From DATAAP01 sp041690495 (GTDB taxonomy: Bacteria; Pseudomonadota; Alphaproteobacteria; CACIAM-22H2): 64,000 nt of DNA. Below the pieces are notes generated by a model. The model ran no database searches. It had not been told where the DNA came from and saw nothing but the letters and a program-made list of their open reading frames with translations. Made by a program: the position numbers and the translations under genes. The DNA lies in NCBI GenBank assembly GCA_041690495.1, contig JAWLHE010000014.1:1-64000 (forward strand). Direction: 5' to 3'. Below are positions 25,280-34,301 of this stretch, in pieces (positions within the stretch are counted from its first letter, which is position 1; the number at the start of each line of letters is the position of its first letter).

Positions 25280-26119
25280 CTAGCGCCGTTGTTCGCGATA
25301 CTGCCGGGTTTGCGGGTCGTACAGAATGGTGACCTCCTCGCCGTTCCGCTCGGCCCTGGCGATCCAGCCAGTGCCGGCCCTGCTGAAATCGCTCGTCACG
25401 CGATATCCGTCCGCGCTCAGCTCGTTGAGCAGGGCGGTGACGCCTGGCGGATCGGGGGTTCTCTGGGTCGAGCTTGCCGTCGGGCTCTGCGGTGCCGGCT
25501 GGGGAGCTCTGGATACCGGGGTCTGCGAACGCTCGATCTGCTGGGCGATCCGGAGGTGCTCGCGAAGGACGGGCACCGTCTGGCTGGCGTAGGCGCGGAG
25601 CTCGGGGTTCTTCAGCTCGCTGAGCGCCTTCGCATACATATCAAGATCCTTCTCGTGATCACGAATCGCTTCCTGCACGAACTGCCGGTCGAATCGCGTT
25701 CCGGAGAGCCTCTCGAGCTCTTCGTGCGTGGCCCGGGCCTCTTCCTTCGGTCTGGAGGGCAACTCGATCTGATAGCGGGTCGCGATCGGTGCGAGGCTTT
25801 CATTCGCTGCCTGGTGATCCGCGATCAGCCGGTCGCCATAGCGCCTCACCTGCTCATTGCGGGAGTTGCGCTTCGCAAGTTGGCCGAGTGCCACCTCGGC
25901 GATATTGCCGGCGAAGGCATCCATCGCAAACTGCCTGTCGAATTCACTGATGACAGTCGCCGAGTCCGGCCGCACGACGCCTTGCGCGGTTTGCAGCCCG
26001 AGCTTCGCCTGGGCAGGAGCGGCGCCGGAAAGTCCGACCGGCGTTGCAAACGCGAATACGCCAATGCTGCAAATTCGAACTGCTCGGGACGCTCGGGACA
26101 TTCGGGACGCTCGGGACAT
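25280..26119 (-). CDS. DUF4142-domain exported protein with a C-terminal PepSY-like tail
   Basis: A 279-residue protein with a signal peptide ending near AAPAQAK (about residue 38). A four-helix DUF4142 domain covers about 55-190 (FDRQFAMDAFAGNIAEVALG, LIADHQAANESLAPIA, FVQEAIRDHEKDLDMYAKAL). After a Pro/Gln/Ser-rich linker comes a short beta-rich tail (GVTALLNELSADGYRVTSDF, TGWIARAERNGEEVTILYD) that looks like a PepSY-type unit. AGGAGG stands at good spacing from the first ATG. The first 12 codons are two copies of the same 18-bp repeat. DUF4142 has no established function. These proteins are often found in alphaproteobacterial stress regions. Confidence 0.8.
   Translation of the reverse strand: MSRASRMSRASRAVRICSIGVFAFATPVGLSGAAPAQAKLGLQTAQGVVRPDSATVISEFDRQFAMDAFAGNIAEVALGQLAKRNSRNEQVRRYGDRLIADHQAANESLAPIATRYQIELPSRPKEEARATHEELERLSGTRFDRQFVQEAIRDHEKDLDMYAKALSELKNPELRAYASQTVPVLREHLRIAQQIERSQTPVSRAPQPAPQSPTASSTQRTPDPPGVTALLNELSADGYRVTSDFSRAGTGWIARAERNGEEVTILYDPQTRQYREQRR
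26084..26119 (-). repeat. Perfect 18-bp tandem duplication at the start of the DUF4142 gene
   Basis: Two identical 18-base units (26084-26101 and 26102-26119) each encode Met-Ser-Arg-Ala-Ser-Arg on the minus strand, giving two in-frame ATG codons 18 bases apart. Only the outer one has an AGGAGG ribosome site at normal spacing. Confidence 0.9.
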
Positions 26120-26257
26120 AAGGACCTCCTTCCCCGCCTTGTTGAAACGGCGTAGCGACGGTTGGTTCCGCGCGACGTCACGGTGATGGCGATATCTGCG
26201 ATACCATTCCGCCCGCGGCTGATTCCGGCAGCCCCGGCGCCTGAGGCGAGGCGCAGG

Positions 26258-27745
26258 TCAGCCGGTGAGGGGAATCGGCACGAACAGCGATCCTTCGGCA
26301 CGCTGTACCAGCACGACCACTGCCTTCTGACCTTTCTGCCGCGCATTGTCGACCGCATCGACGACGTCTTCCGGCGCATCCACGGGCTTGTCGCCGGCGC
26401 GGACGATGATGTCGCCGGGACGCAAGCCTTGCTCGGCCGCCGAACTGCCGGGAGCGACGCCGACAATGATTGTGCCGCTGCGATCCCGCGGAATTCCGAA
26501 GCGGCTGCGCAACTCGGGCGTAAGCGGCGCAAGCTGCAGGCCGAGGCGATCGCCGGAAGTGCCGCCGGATGGCTGATCCAGGACGCTGGCCTGACGCTGC
26601 CGCATCCGTCCCAGCTCGACAGATTCAGTGACCCTCTGACCATCCCGCAGGATCGTAAGTTCCGCTTTTCGTCCAGGACCGGACTGGCCGACGGCCCGCG
26701 CCAGATCGCGCGCGCGATCCACCTTTTGTCCCTCGAAGGCCACGACCACGTCGCCCGATCTGAGGCCGGCCCGTGCCGCGGGGCTTCGAGGCATCACATC
26801 GGCGACCAGCGCCCCGTTGCGATCCGGCAGGTCCAACGCCTCCGCGAGCTGCGGCGTGATCTCCTGAAGCTGAACCCCCAGCCAGCCGCGGCGAATCTCA
26901 CCGTCCTGGCGGAGCTGTGCGATGATCGGCTCGGCGACGGAGGAGGGTACCGCGAACCCGATGCCGATGTTGGTCCCGGTCGGCGAAAAGATCGCGGTAT
27001 TCACACCGACGACGCGGCCATCGGTTGCGAAAAGAGGTCCACCCGAATTGCCGCGATTGATCGAGGCGTCCGTTTGCAGGAAATCGTCGTAGGGGCCGGA
27101 CTGGATATCGCGCGCTCGCGCCGAAATGATGCCGGCCGTCACCGTACCGCCGAGACCGAAGGGATTGCCGATGGCGAGGACCCAGTCGCCCGGTCGAAGC
27201 CGGGTCGAATTGCCCCATTCGGCATACGGGATCGACTCCCCGGGCTCGATCTTGAGCAGCGCCAGGTCCGTCGGCGGATCGCGTCCGACGAGCTTCGCCT
27301 CGAATTCGCGGTCGTCCTGAAGCACGACGGTGATTTCAGTTGCATTCTCGACGACGTGATTGTTCGTGACGACATAGCCTTCCGGAGAAATTATGAAGCC
27401 CGAGCCGAGTGCGGTCATTTCACGCGGCCGTTGCGGTTGTAGACCGCCGAAGAACTCGCCGAAGAATTCCTCCAGCTCCGGCGGAATCTGCGGTCGCTGC
27501 GGAATGCGATCGGCGGGGACGCTCTGTCTGCTGGAAATATTAACGACTGCCGGAAGCTTGCTCTCGACCAGATCTGCAAAGCTGGGCGGGACTGGCCGCG
27601 AAATCGGGCTGGAGTCCTGTGCCTGGAGGGATCCAGTGAAGGCGAGGCTTGAACCGACGAGGGCAAACAGAAACGTCGCCATCGCGGCCGTCAGGCGCGG
27701 GCTCAGGCCGAATCCGTCGGAATTCACGCGCGTGCTTCTGGCCAT
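26258..27745 (-). CDS. Do-family periplasmic serine protease (DegP/DegQ-like)
   Basis: A 495-residue HtrA/Do protease that degrades or refolds damaged envelope proteins. A signal peptide ends near LQAQD (about 43). The trypsin-like domain has the full triad: His130 (VVTNNHVVEN), Asp160 (DPPTDLALL) and Ser234 (INRGNSGGPL). Two PDZ domains follow (about 275-370 and 400-490; RRGWLGVQLQEITPQLAEAL and LGLQLAPLTPELRSRFGI). Length and two PDZ domains fit DegP/MucD rather than DegS. No sensor-regulator pair is next to it, and the neighbouring genes are unrelated. Confidence 0.95.
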   Translation of the reverse strand: MARSTRVNSDGFGLSPRLTAAMATFLFALVGSSLAFTGSLQAQDSSPISRPVPPSFADLVESKLPAVVNISSRQSVPADRIPQRPQIPPELEEFFGEFFGGLQPQRPREMTALGSGFIISPEGYVVTNNHVVENATEITVVLQDDREFEAKLVGRDPPTDLALLKIEPGESIPYAEWGNSTRLRPGDWVLAIGNPFGLGGTVTAGIISARARDIQSGPYDDFLQTDASINRGNSGGPLFATDGRVVGVNTAIFSPTGTNIGIGFAVPSSVAEPIIAQLRQDGEIRRGWLGVQLQEITPQLAEALDLPDRNGALVADVMPRSPAARAGLRSGDVVVAFEGQKVDRARDLARAVGQSGPGRKAELTILRDGQRVTESVELGRMRQRQASVLDQPSGGTSGDRLGLQLAPLTPELRSRFGIPRDRSGTIIVGVAPGSSAAEQGLRPGDIIVRAGDKPVDAPEDVVDAVDNARQKGQKAVVVLVQRAEGSLFVPIPLTG

Positions 27746-28063
27746 GGCTTAACCCCGTTCGTTGCTCGCCACTGCGGCAAACGGGGCGTTCAGGTTCTGG
27801 TTCCGGCTGCTTGCCCCGTATGAGAGTGGGCGAAGCGTAGAAGCGAACCGCAGGGGCAGCAGTGCGGTGGGCGGAACGGCCAGGGAGCGGAAGCGTCAGA
27901 AAGGAGCCGGGGAGATGGCCGGCGCGGGCGAGCGGGCCTGTATTACCGCAATGCCGTCTGCGGCAACACAAATCGCATAATATACATTATCGCAAATTGC
28001 GGGCAGACATGGACGTCAATTACTTAGCTTGCGCTCTATCCGTGAGATCTCCGCCCCCTCGGG
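27746..28063. other. Intergenic region upstream of the Do-family protease gene
   Basis: A 318-base gap with no credible gene. Its most AT-rich part contains the palindrome ATAATATACATTAT (27977-27990), about 230 bases upstream of the protease start. It could be a promoter element or operator. The rest shows no hairpin with a T-run. Confidence 0.4.
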
Positions 28064-28837
28064 TCAGATATCCAGCACCATCCCGTCATATGCCGGCTCT
28101 ACGCCCGCCGGCAGCGTCGCCTTCCACGTCGCATAGTCGACGGTATGGTTCATGTGCGTCAGGATCGCGCGCTTCGGCCTGAGCCGCTCGATCCACGCCA
28201 GGGTCTGCTCGAGATGGCTGTGCGCGATATTCGGCCGCTCCTGCAGGCAGTCCACCACCCAGACATCGACACCCTCCAGCGCCGCGAACGCGTCCTCGGG
28301 CATGTCCTTGACGTCGGTCGAATACGCGAATCGGCCGAACCTTAGGCCGAGCGTCGGGTCACGGTCGCCGCCATGCTCCTGCCGGAATGGCCGGATCTCG
28401 ATTGGTCCGACCGTGATCGGTCCGGTCAATTCGCGTGGCCGTAGCGACGGCGCGTACCAGATTCCGTCGACATGGCGCGGCGGATTGAAGGCGTAGGCGA
28501 ACCGGTGCTTTGCCTCCGCGATCGTATTCGCGTCGCCCCAGACATCGAGCGGCGCATTGCGGTGAAAATTGACCGAGCGCAGGTCGTCGATGCCGTGCAG
28601 ATGATCGGCGTGCGAATGCGTCAGCACCACCGCGTCGACTTGCGATAATCCATTGGCCAGGAACTGCTGGCGGAGGTCCGGCGCCGCGTCGACCAGGATC
28701 TTCGTGTCTCCCTCGGCAACCACGATCGACACGCGCGTGCGCTTGTTGCGCGGATCGTCCGACGCGCAGACCGGACAGCGGCAGCCGATCAGCGGCACGC
28801 CGCCCGAGCCGCCGCAGCCAAGGATCGTAACCTTCAT
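28064..28837 (-). CDS. MBL-fold metallohydrolase, PhnP-like
   Basis: A 257-residue metallo-beta-lactamase-fold hydrolase. The metal motif is THSHADHLHGIDDLR, and other ligands are in FAYSTDVKDM and ILTHMNHTVDY. The N-terminus MKVTILGCGGSGGVPLIGCRCPVC carries the extra Cys pair typical of the PhnP group (cyclic phosphodiesterases). Its start overlaps the tatD stop by 4 bases. metG, tatD and this gene form one operon, as is usual in alphaproteobacteria. The physiological substrate outside phosphonate clusters is not known. Confidence 0.92.
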   Translation of the reverse strand: MKVTILGCGGSGGVPLIGCRCPVCASDDPRNKRTRVSIVVAEGDTKILVDAAPDLRQQFLANGLSQVDAVVLTHSHADHLHGIDDLRSVNFHRNAPLDVWGDANTIAEAKHRFAYAFNPPRHVDGIWYAPSLRPRELTGPITVGPIEIRPFRQEHGGDRDPTLGLRFGRFAYSTDVKDMPEDAFAALEGVDVWVVDCLQERPNIAHSHLEQTLAWIERLRPKRAILTHMNHTVDYATWKATLPAGVEPAYDGMVLDI

Positions 28838-29625
28838 GCCGCGTGCGCCGGCGCCTTGGCGCGGTCGAACAAGGCGAAGAAGTTGGCGGTTGTGACGCGC
28901 GTCAGTTCTTCGAGGCTGACACCCTTGAGCTCGGCGACCTTTGCCGCGGTATGCGCGACATAGGCCGGCTCGCACGGCTTGCCGCGCATCGGCACGGGCG
29001 CGAGATAAGGCGAATCCGTTTCGACCAGAAGGCGCTCGAGCGGCAGACCGCGCACGGTCTGGCGCAGGTCCTCGGCGTTCTTGAACGTGATGATGCCGGA
29101 GATGGATATATAAAAGCCCAGATCAATGGCTTGCCGGGCGAGGCGCTGGGACGAGGTGAAGCAGTGCAGCACGCCCCTGAGCGGCGCGTCGCGCAGTGCC
29201 TCGGCGATCATCGCGGCGGTGTCTTCCTCGGCATCGCGCGTGTGGACGATGAGCGGCAGACCGGATTCCGACGCGGCGCGCATATGCGCGCGGAAATTGG
29301 CCTGCTGCCGGTCGCGCGGGCTCTTGTCGTAATAGTAGTCAAGCCCGGTTTCGCCGATGCCGACCACCTTCGGATGTCTTGCCAGTTCGATCAGCCGCGC
29401 CGTGTCCGCGACCTCGTTCTGCGCCTCGTGCGGATGGATGCCGACCGAACAGAAGATGCTGTCGCTGGATTCGGCAATTGCGCGCACGCGCGGGAAATCC
29501 CGCAGCTTCGTGCCGATTGTCAGCAGCGTGCCGACGCCGGCCGATCGCGCCCGGGCGACGGTGCCCGGAAGGTCATCGACCATCGGCAAGTAGTCGAGAT
29601 GGCAGTGGCTGTCGACCAGCATCAT
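28834..29625 (-). CDS. tatD: TatD-family metal-dependent DNase
   Basis: A 263-residue TIM-barrel hydrolase of the TatD family (3'-5' exonuclease or DNA repair role in E. coli). Metal ligands are in VDSHCHLDYLP, GIGETGLDYYYD and PLIVHTRDAEEDT, with LLVETDSPYLAPVP near the C-terminus. I set the start at MMLVDSHCH, which overlaps the metG stop by 4 bases. The open frame upstream lies inside metG. Confidence 0.95.
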   Translation of the reverse strand: MMLVDSHCHLDYLPMVDDLPGTVARARSAGVGTLLTIGTKLRDFPRVRAIAESSDSIFCSVGIHPHEAQNEVADTARLIELARHPKVVGIGETGLDYYYDKSPRDRQQANFRAHMRAASESGLPLIVHTRDAEEDTAAMIAEALRDAPLRGVLHCFTSSQRLARQAIDLGFYISISGIITFKNAEDLRQTVRGLPLERLLVETDSPYLAPVPMRGKPCEPAYVAHTAAKVAELKGVSLEELTRVTTANFFALFDRAKAPAHAA

Positions 29626-31184
29626 CCCTGCCCCTTCCTCCCTGCAGCGGCCCCCTCCTCGACAAAACGCGGGAAAATGCCCTGCGGTGGCGGCAGGCCG
29701 GTGCCCGGCGCGAGCGCCCGCTCCAAGCCGGCGAAGTCGCGCGCGTCGGCCGGCACCGCGAGCTGGTCCAGCATTTTCGCCATGGATTGCGGCATGAACG
29801 GCTGGCACAGGATCGCGAGGCGACGGATCGTCTCCATCAGGACATAAAGCACCGTGTTCATGCGGGCGGGATCGGTCTTGCGCAAGGCCCAGGGCGCCTG
29901 CTCGTCGATATAGCGGTTGGCATCGCCGACCACCTGCCACAGCGTGTCGAGCGCCTTGTGGAAGGCCTGCTCGTCCAGCTCGACGCGAACCCTCGCAAGC
30001 AGTCCGCGCGCGTCGTCGAGGAGCTTGAGGTCGGCGGCCGTCAGCTCGCCCGGCTGCGGCACGGCTGCAGCCGCGTTCTTCTGGACGAAACTCAGCACGC
30101 GCTGCGCCAGATTGCCGAAATCGTTGGCGAGGTCGCCGTTGAGCCGGCCGACCATGGCGCGCTGCGAGAAGTCGCCGTCCTGTCCGAACGGAACCTCGCG
30201 CAGCAGGAAATAGCGCACCGGATCAAGGCCGTATTTCGCGATCATGTCATCCGGGCTGATGACGTTGCCCAGCGACTTCGACATCTTCTGGCCCTCGACC
30301 GTCCACCAGCCATGGGCGAAGACGCGCCGCGGCGGCTTTATACCGGCGGCCATCAGGAAGGCCGGCCAGTAGACCGCGTGGAAGCGCAGGATGTCCTTGC
30401 CCACCATGTGAAGATCGGCGGGCCAGAAGGCCTTGAACAGATCGCTTTCCGTCTCCGGATAGCCGACCGCGGTGATGTAGTTGGTGAGCGCGTCGAGCCA
30501 GACATACATGATATGGCCGGGCGCATCCGGCACCTTCACGCCCCAGTTGAAGGTGGTCCGCGAAACCGAAAGGTCCATAAGGCCTTGGCGCACGAAGCTG
30601 ATAACTTCGTTGCGCCGGCTGGTGGGTGCGATGAACCCCGGGTTCTCCTCGTAGAACTTGAGCAGCCGGTCCTGCCAGGCCGATAGCCGGAAGAAATAGC
30701 TTGGCTCCTCGACCCATTCGACCTCCGCGCCGGAGGGCGCACGCCGCTTGCCGTCGGGTCCGGTAGTCAACTCGTCCTCACTGTAGAACGCCTCGTCGCG
30801 CACGGCGTACCAGCCGGCATACTTGCCGAGATAGATCTCGCCAGCCTTCTCCAGCGTCTTCCAGATGGCCTGGCTGGAGCGGATATGGCGCGGCTCGGTC
30901 GTGCGGATGAAATCGTCGTTGGAAACGTCCAGCTCCCGCGCAAGATCGCGGAAGGTCTGCGAAACCTTGTCGGTAAAGGTCTGCGGATCCGTTCCGGCCA
31001 GCGCCGCCGCCTTCTCGACTTTCTGGCCGTGCTCGTCGGTGCCGGTCAGGAAATGAACGCGGTAGCCGTCGAGGCGCTTGAAACGCGCCAGCACGTCGCA
31101 CGCCAGCGTCGTGTACGCGTGCCCGATATGCGGGGCATCGTTCACGTAATAGATCGGCGTCGTGATGTAATAGGTCTTGGCCAT
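29622..31184 (-). CDS. metG: Methionyl-tRNA synthetase
   Basis: A 520-residue class I synthetase that charges tRNA-Met. The HIGH motif is in DAPHIGHAYT (residues 16-25) and the KMSKS motif in GQKMSKSLGNVI (about 299-303). The length and the absence of a four-Cys zinc knuckle place it in the MetG2 group common in alphaproteobacteria. No C-terminal tRNA-binding (EMAP) domain is present. It heads the metG-tatD-MBL operon. A 97-base gap separates it from holB. Confidence 0.97.
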   Translation of the reverse strand: MAKTYYITTPIYYVNDAPHIGHAYTTLACDVLARFKRLDGYRVHFLTGTDEHGQKVEKAAALAGTDPQTFTDKVSQTFRDLARELDVSNDDFIRTTEPRHIRSSQAIWKTLEKAGEIYLGKYAGWYAVRDEAFYSEDELTTGPDGKRRAPSGAEVEWVEEPSYFFRLSAWQDRLLKFYEENPGFIAPTSRRNEVISFVRQGLMDLSVSRTTFNWGVKVPDAPGHIMYVWLDALTNYITAVGYPETESDLFKAFWPADLHMVGKDILRFHAVYWPAFLMAAGIKPPRRVFAHGWWTVEGQKMSKSLGNVISPDDMIAKYGLDPVRYFLLREVPFGQDGDFSQRAMVGRLNGDLANDFGNLAQRVLSFVQKNAAAAVPQPGELTAADLKLLDDARGLLARVRVELDEQAFHKALDTLWQVVGDANRYIDEQAPWALRKTDPARMNTVLYVLMETIRRLAILCQPFMPQSMAKMLDQLAVPADARDFAGLERALAPGTGLPPPQGIFPRFVEEGAAAGRKGQG

Positions 31185-31281
31185 CGCTCGATTTCAGGTC
31201 CGCCAGTTCACGCGGGCCACATATTTAGGCGACGATCGCGAAATAAGCCACTGAAAGAAAAAGGAACGTCCGCCGCGGCGC

Positions 31282-32322
31282 TCAGGCGGCCACGGCGCGG
31301 CTTCGCGCCGCGCGCTGAATCGCGAAGAACATCGCCAGCAGCGCCTGCTTGCGGTCGAGATTGAGACCTTCGGTCGCGGCGAACAGACGGCCGATCCGTT
31401 CCCATGCCCCGGTCCAGGCTTCGTCCGGCTCCGCCTTCTGGCGGCGGGCGATCCAGTCGGCGGCCAGCTCCATCACCGTGCGGAATCCGGATACCGCATC
31501 ATCGCCGGCGCGGGCGAACCGGTCGGCAAGCGCGTGCGCGGCGGGAATGTCGAACGCGGGCATTGCGTCGAGCAAGGCGGTGAGCTCGCGATAAAGCTCG
31601 ACGCCGCCGCGGTCGGCGAGATCGACGGCGCGGCCGATCGAACCCTTGGCAAGGCCGATCAGGAGCGCACGCTCGCTTTCGTCGAGTGCCGGGCGGTAGC
31701 GGGCAAGCAGTCCGCCCACCTGCTCGTCTGTCAGGGCGCGCAGCACGAGCGAGCGGCAGCGCGAACGGATGGTTGGCAGCAGCCGTCCCGGACTGTGGCT
31801 GACCAGCACGATCAGGCAGCGTACGGGCGGCTCCTCGAGCAGCTTGAGCAGCGCGTTGGCGGCGTTTCGGTTCATCGCCTCGGCCTCGTCGACAATCACG
31901 GCGCGCCACCCGGATTCGGCCGACGTCTTGAGCAGGAACTCGATCGCCCGGCGGACATGCCCGACCACGATCTCCTGCGTCACCTTGCCGGTTTCCGGGT
32001 GAATCATGCCGGGCTCGAGCGTGAGGACGTCCGCATGCCCGCCGGCGGCGATACGGCGGAAGACCGGGTCGTCGGCCGCAATCGCGAGCGATGCCGGCGC
32101 GCCGAACAGCCCGCCGGCACCGCCGCCGGCCATGACAAAGCGCGCGAGGCGGTAGGCCATCGTCGCCTTGCCGATCCCGCGCGGACCGCTGATCAGCCAG
32201 GCGTGCGGCATCCGGCCCGAGGACCATGCGGCCAGCAGCGTGCGCTCGGCGTCGTCATGGCCGGTCAGGTCCGGATTGGCGCGGGGCGGCAGGATTTCGG
32301 AGAGCTTCTGTTCGGCGGCCAT
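31282..32322 (-). CDS. holB: DNA polymerase III delta-prime subunit
   Basis: A 346-residue clamp-loader subunit that helps load the beta sliding clamp. An AAA+ domain has a Walker-A-like GPRGIGKATMA (about residues 47-57), a Walker-B-like VIVDEAEAMNRNAANALLK, and the sensor/arginine region RSRCRSLVLRAL. The SRC-type motif is typical of clamp loaders. The start overlaps the tmk stop by one base (TAATG), and the pairing tmk-holB is conserved widely. Confidence 0.95.
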   Translation of the reverse strand: MAAEQKLSEILPPRANPDLTGHDDAERTLLAAWSSGRMPHAWLISGPRGIGKATMAYRLARFVMAGGGAGGLFGAPASLAIAADDPVFRRIAAGGHADVLTLEPGMIHPETGKVTQEIVVGHVRRAIEFLLKTSAESGWRAVIVDEAEAMNRNAANALLKLLEEPPVRCLIVLVSHSPGRLLPTIRSRCRSLVLRALTDEQVGGLLARYRPALDESERALLIGLAKGSIGRAVDLADRGGVELYRELTALLDAMPAFDIPAAHALADRFARAGDDAVSGFRTVMELAADWIARRQKAEPDEAWTGAWERIGRLFAATEGLNLDRKQALLAMFFAIQRAARSRAVAA

Positions 32323-32975
32323 TACGGTTTCACGGCAATGTGAAGTCTTTCGGCGACGGCGGCGAAGATCCGCGCCGTGACCTCGTCCACATTACCGGTC
32401 GCGTCGATCACAACACAACGTTCCGGCTCCCGACGTGCGATCTCGAGGAAACCGCGGCGGACGCGTTCGTGAAAGTCGCGGCCCATCCGCTCGTAGCGCG
32501 TCTCGTCGTGGCCGCGCGCACCGGCGCGGGCGAGGCCCGCATCGACCGGCATGTCGAGGACCAGCGTCAGGTCGGGCGCGAATGTCCCGAGCGTGGTCCT
32601 GTAGAGCGATCCGACGGCTTCGTGACCCAGTCCGTGGCCGTAGCCCTGATAGGCCAAGGTCGAATCGGCGAAACGGTCGGAGATGACCCATTCGCCGGCG
32701 GCGAGCGCCGGCCGGACCACGGTTTCGACATGCTCGACGCGGGCGGCGAAATGAAGCAGCGCCTCGGTCATCGGTCGCCAGCGGCCCGGCTCGCCCTCGA
32801 CCAGCAGCTTGCGTATCGTCTCGGCGCCGGGCGCGCCGCCCGGCTCGCGGGTCGTGCGGACCCTGATCCCGGCTCTCCCCAGCCCTTCGGCAAGCCGGGC
32901 GATCTGCGTCGACTTGCCGGCGCCCTCGCCGCCTTCCAGCGTGATGAACCGTCCGCCGGGGCGGTCGCGGCTCAC
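32322..32975 (-). CDS. tmk: Thymidylate kinase
   Basis: A 217-residue dTMP kinase. The P-loop is LEGGEGAGKSTQIARL (about residues 13-28), the DR(Y/H) region is TTREPGGAPGAETIRKLL, the catalytic segment is WVISDRFADSTLAYQGYG, and the lid region contains ARGHDETRYERMG. It overlaps the D,D-carboxypeptidase gene by 4 bases at its start and holB by one base at its end. Confidence 0.96.
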   Translation of the reverse strand: MSRDRPGGRFITLEGGEGAGKSTQIARLAEGLGRAGIRVRTTREPGGAPGAETIRKLLVEGEPGRWRPMTEALLHFAARVEHVETVVRPALAAGEWVISDRFADSTLAYQGYGHGLGHEAVGSLYRTTLGTFAPDLTLVLDMPVDAGLARAGARGHDETRYERMGRDFHERVRRGFLEIARREPERCVVIDATGNVDEVTARIFAAVAERLHIAVKP

Positions 32976-34219
32976 TTCGCGCCGCCGCCCCAGACGAGGT
33001 GGCTGATCGTCGCGGCGATGCGCCCGGTCAGCCCGAGCTGCTTCACCTCGGCTTCGGCCACCAGCGGCGCCTCGATCGCCTCGATGCCGGGCGCAGTGAT
33101 GACCAGCTTGCCGATCTCCGCACCCTTGGCGACCGGCGCGGGCACCGGTGCATCGAACACAGCCGTGACCTTCATCTGCGGGCGTGCGCGGCGCGGCAGG
33201 GTGACGTAGACGTCCTTCGCCGCGGCCATCTGCACGGTGGGCTGCTCGCCGAGCCAGACATCGGCCTTGTCCATGACCTGGCCGGCCTTGGCGATCGCAT
33301 ACGTGCCGTATTCGCGGTATGCCCAGTCGAGCAGGCGCTCGCTCTCCTCGGCGCGGTTCTTCATGCTCGGCATGCCGTTCAGCACCATCACGACCCGGCG
33401 CCCCTCGCGCACGGCGGATGCGGTCAGGCCGTATCCGGCCGCTTCGGTGTGGCCGGTCTTGATCCCGTCCGCGCCGGTGTTCCTGTAGAGGAGCGGGTTG
33501 CGGTTGCCCTGGCGGATCGGCGTCCCCTTCTGATCGGTCCCGAAGGTGAACTCCTTCTCGGCGTAGTATTTGTAGAACTCGGGAAAGTCCTGGATCAGGC
33601 GGAAGGACAAGGTCGCCAGATCCCGTGTGGTCATGTAGTGCTCGGGATCGGGCCAGCCCGATGCATTGCGGAAATTGCTTCCCGTCATACCGAGGCGCTT
33701 CGCCTCCTGGTTCATCCGCTCGGCGAAGGCCTCCTCGCTGCCGGCGATCCCTTCAGCCAGCACGATACAGGCGTCGTTGCCCGACTGGATGATCATGCCG
33801 CGCAGCAGGTCCTCGACCTTTACCCGGCCGCCGAGCGGCACGAACATCTTCGAGCCCTGGATTCGCCAGGCGCGCTCGCTGACGGTGAACTCGTCCTGCA
33901 GGGACAGCCGGCCTTCCTTGATCTCCTTGAAGACCATATAGCCCGTCATGATCTTGCTCATCGACGACGGCGGCATGCGTTCGTCGGCATTTTTCTCGAA
34001 CAGCGTCACGCCGGTCTGATAGTCGATGATGATCGCCTGTTTGGCGGTGGTCTGCAGGGTCTGCGGCGTTCCGTCGTCCCGGGGCACCTGCTGCTGCGCC
34101 TGGGCCTGACGGCCGGGTTGGCGCTGCTGGGCATCGGCCGATGCAGCAACGGCGGAGACAATCGCGACCGCCGCGACGGCGGCCACGAAGGTGCGGAACA
34201 TGGTTTTGATGAAAATCAT
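32972..34219 (-). CDS. dacC: D-alanyl-D-alanine carboxypeptidase (DacC/PBP5-6 type)
   Basis: A 415-residue class A low-molecular-mass penicillin-binding protein that trims the terminal D-Ala from peptidoglycan stem peptides. A signal peptide ends near ASADAQQ (about 31). Active-site motifs are SMSK (Ser86-Lys89), SGN in IIQSGNDACIVLAEG, and KTG in GIKTGHTEAAGYG. A beta-rich C-terminal domain (from about 310) and a terminal amphipathic stretch fit the PBP5/PBP6 architecture. I set the start at MIFIKTMFRT with AGGAAGAG before it. The upstream extension has no ribosome site. Confidence 0.94.
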   Translation of the reverse strand: MIFIKTMFRTFVAAVAAVAIVSAVAASADAQQRQPGRQAQAQQQVPRDDGTPQTLQTTAKQAIIIDYQTGVTLFEKNADERMPPSSMSKIMTGYMVFKEIKEGRLSLQDEFTVSERAWRIQGSKMFVPLGGRVKVEDLLRGMIIQSGNDACIVLAEGIAGSEEAFAERMNQEAKRLGMTGSNFRNASGWPDPEHYMTTRDLATLSFRLIQDFPEFYKYYAEKEFTFGTDQKGTPIRQGNRNPLLYRNTGADGIKTGHTEAAGYGLTASAVREGRRVVMVLNGMPSMKNRAEESERLLDWAYREYGTYAIAKAGQVMDKADVWLGEQPTVQMAAAKDVYVTLPRRARPQMKVTAVFDAPVPAPVAKGAEIGKLVITAPGIEAIEAPLVAEAEVKQLGLTGRIAATISHLVWGGGAK

Positions 34220-34301
34220 CTCGCTCTTCCTGCAATCCGACCGGAAGCCGGGTTCGTAAGCCAAAAATTCGACGAAAGATTGGCTCAAGTATCGTTGCTA
34301 T

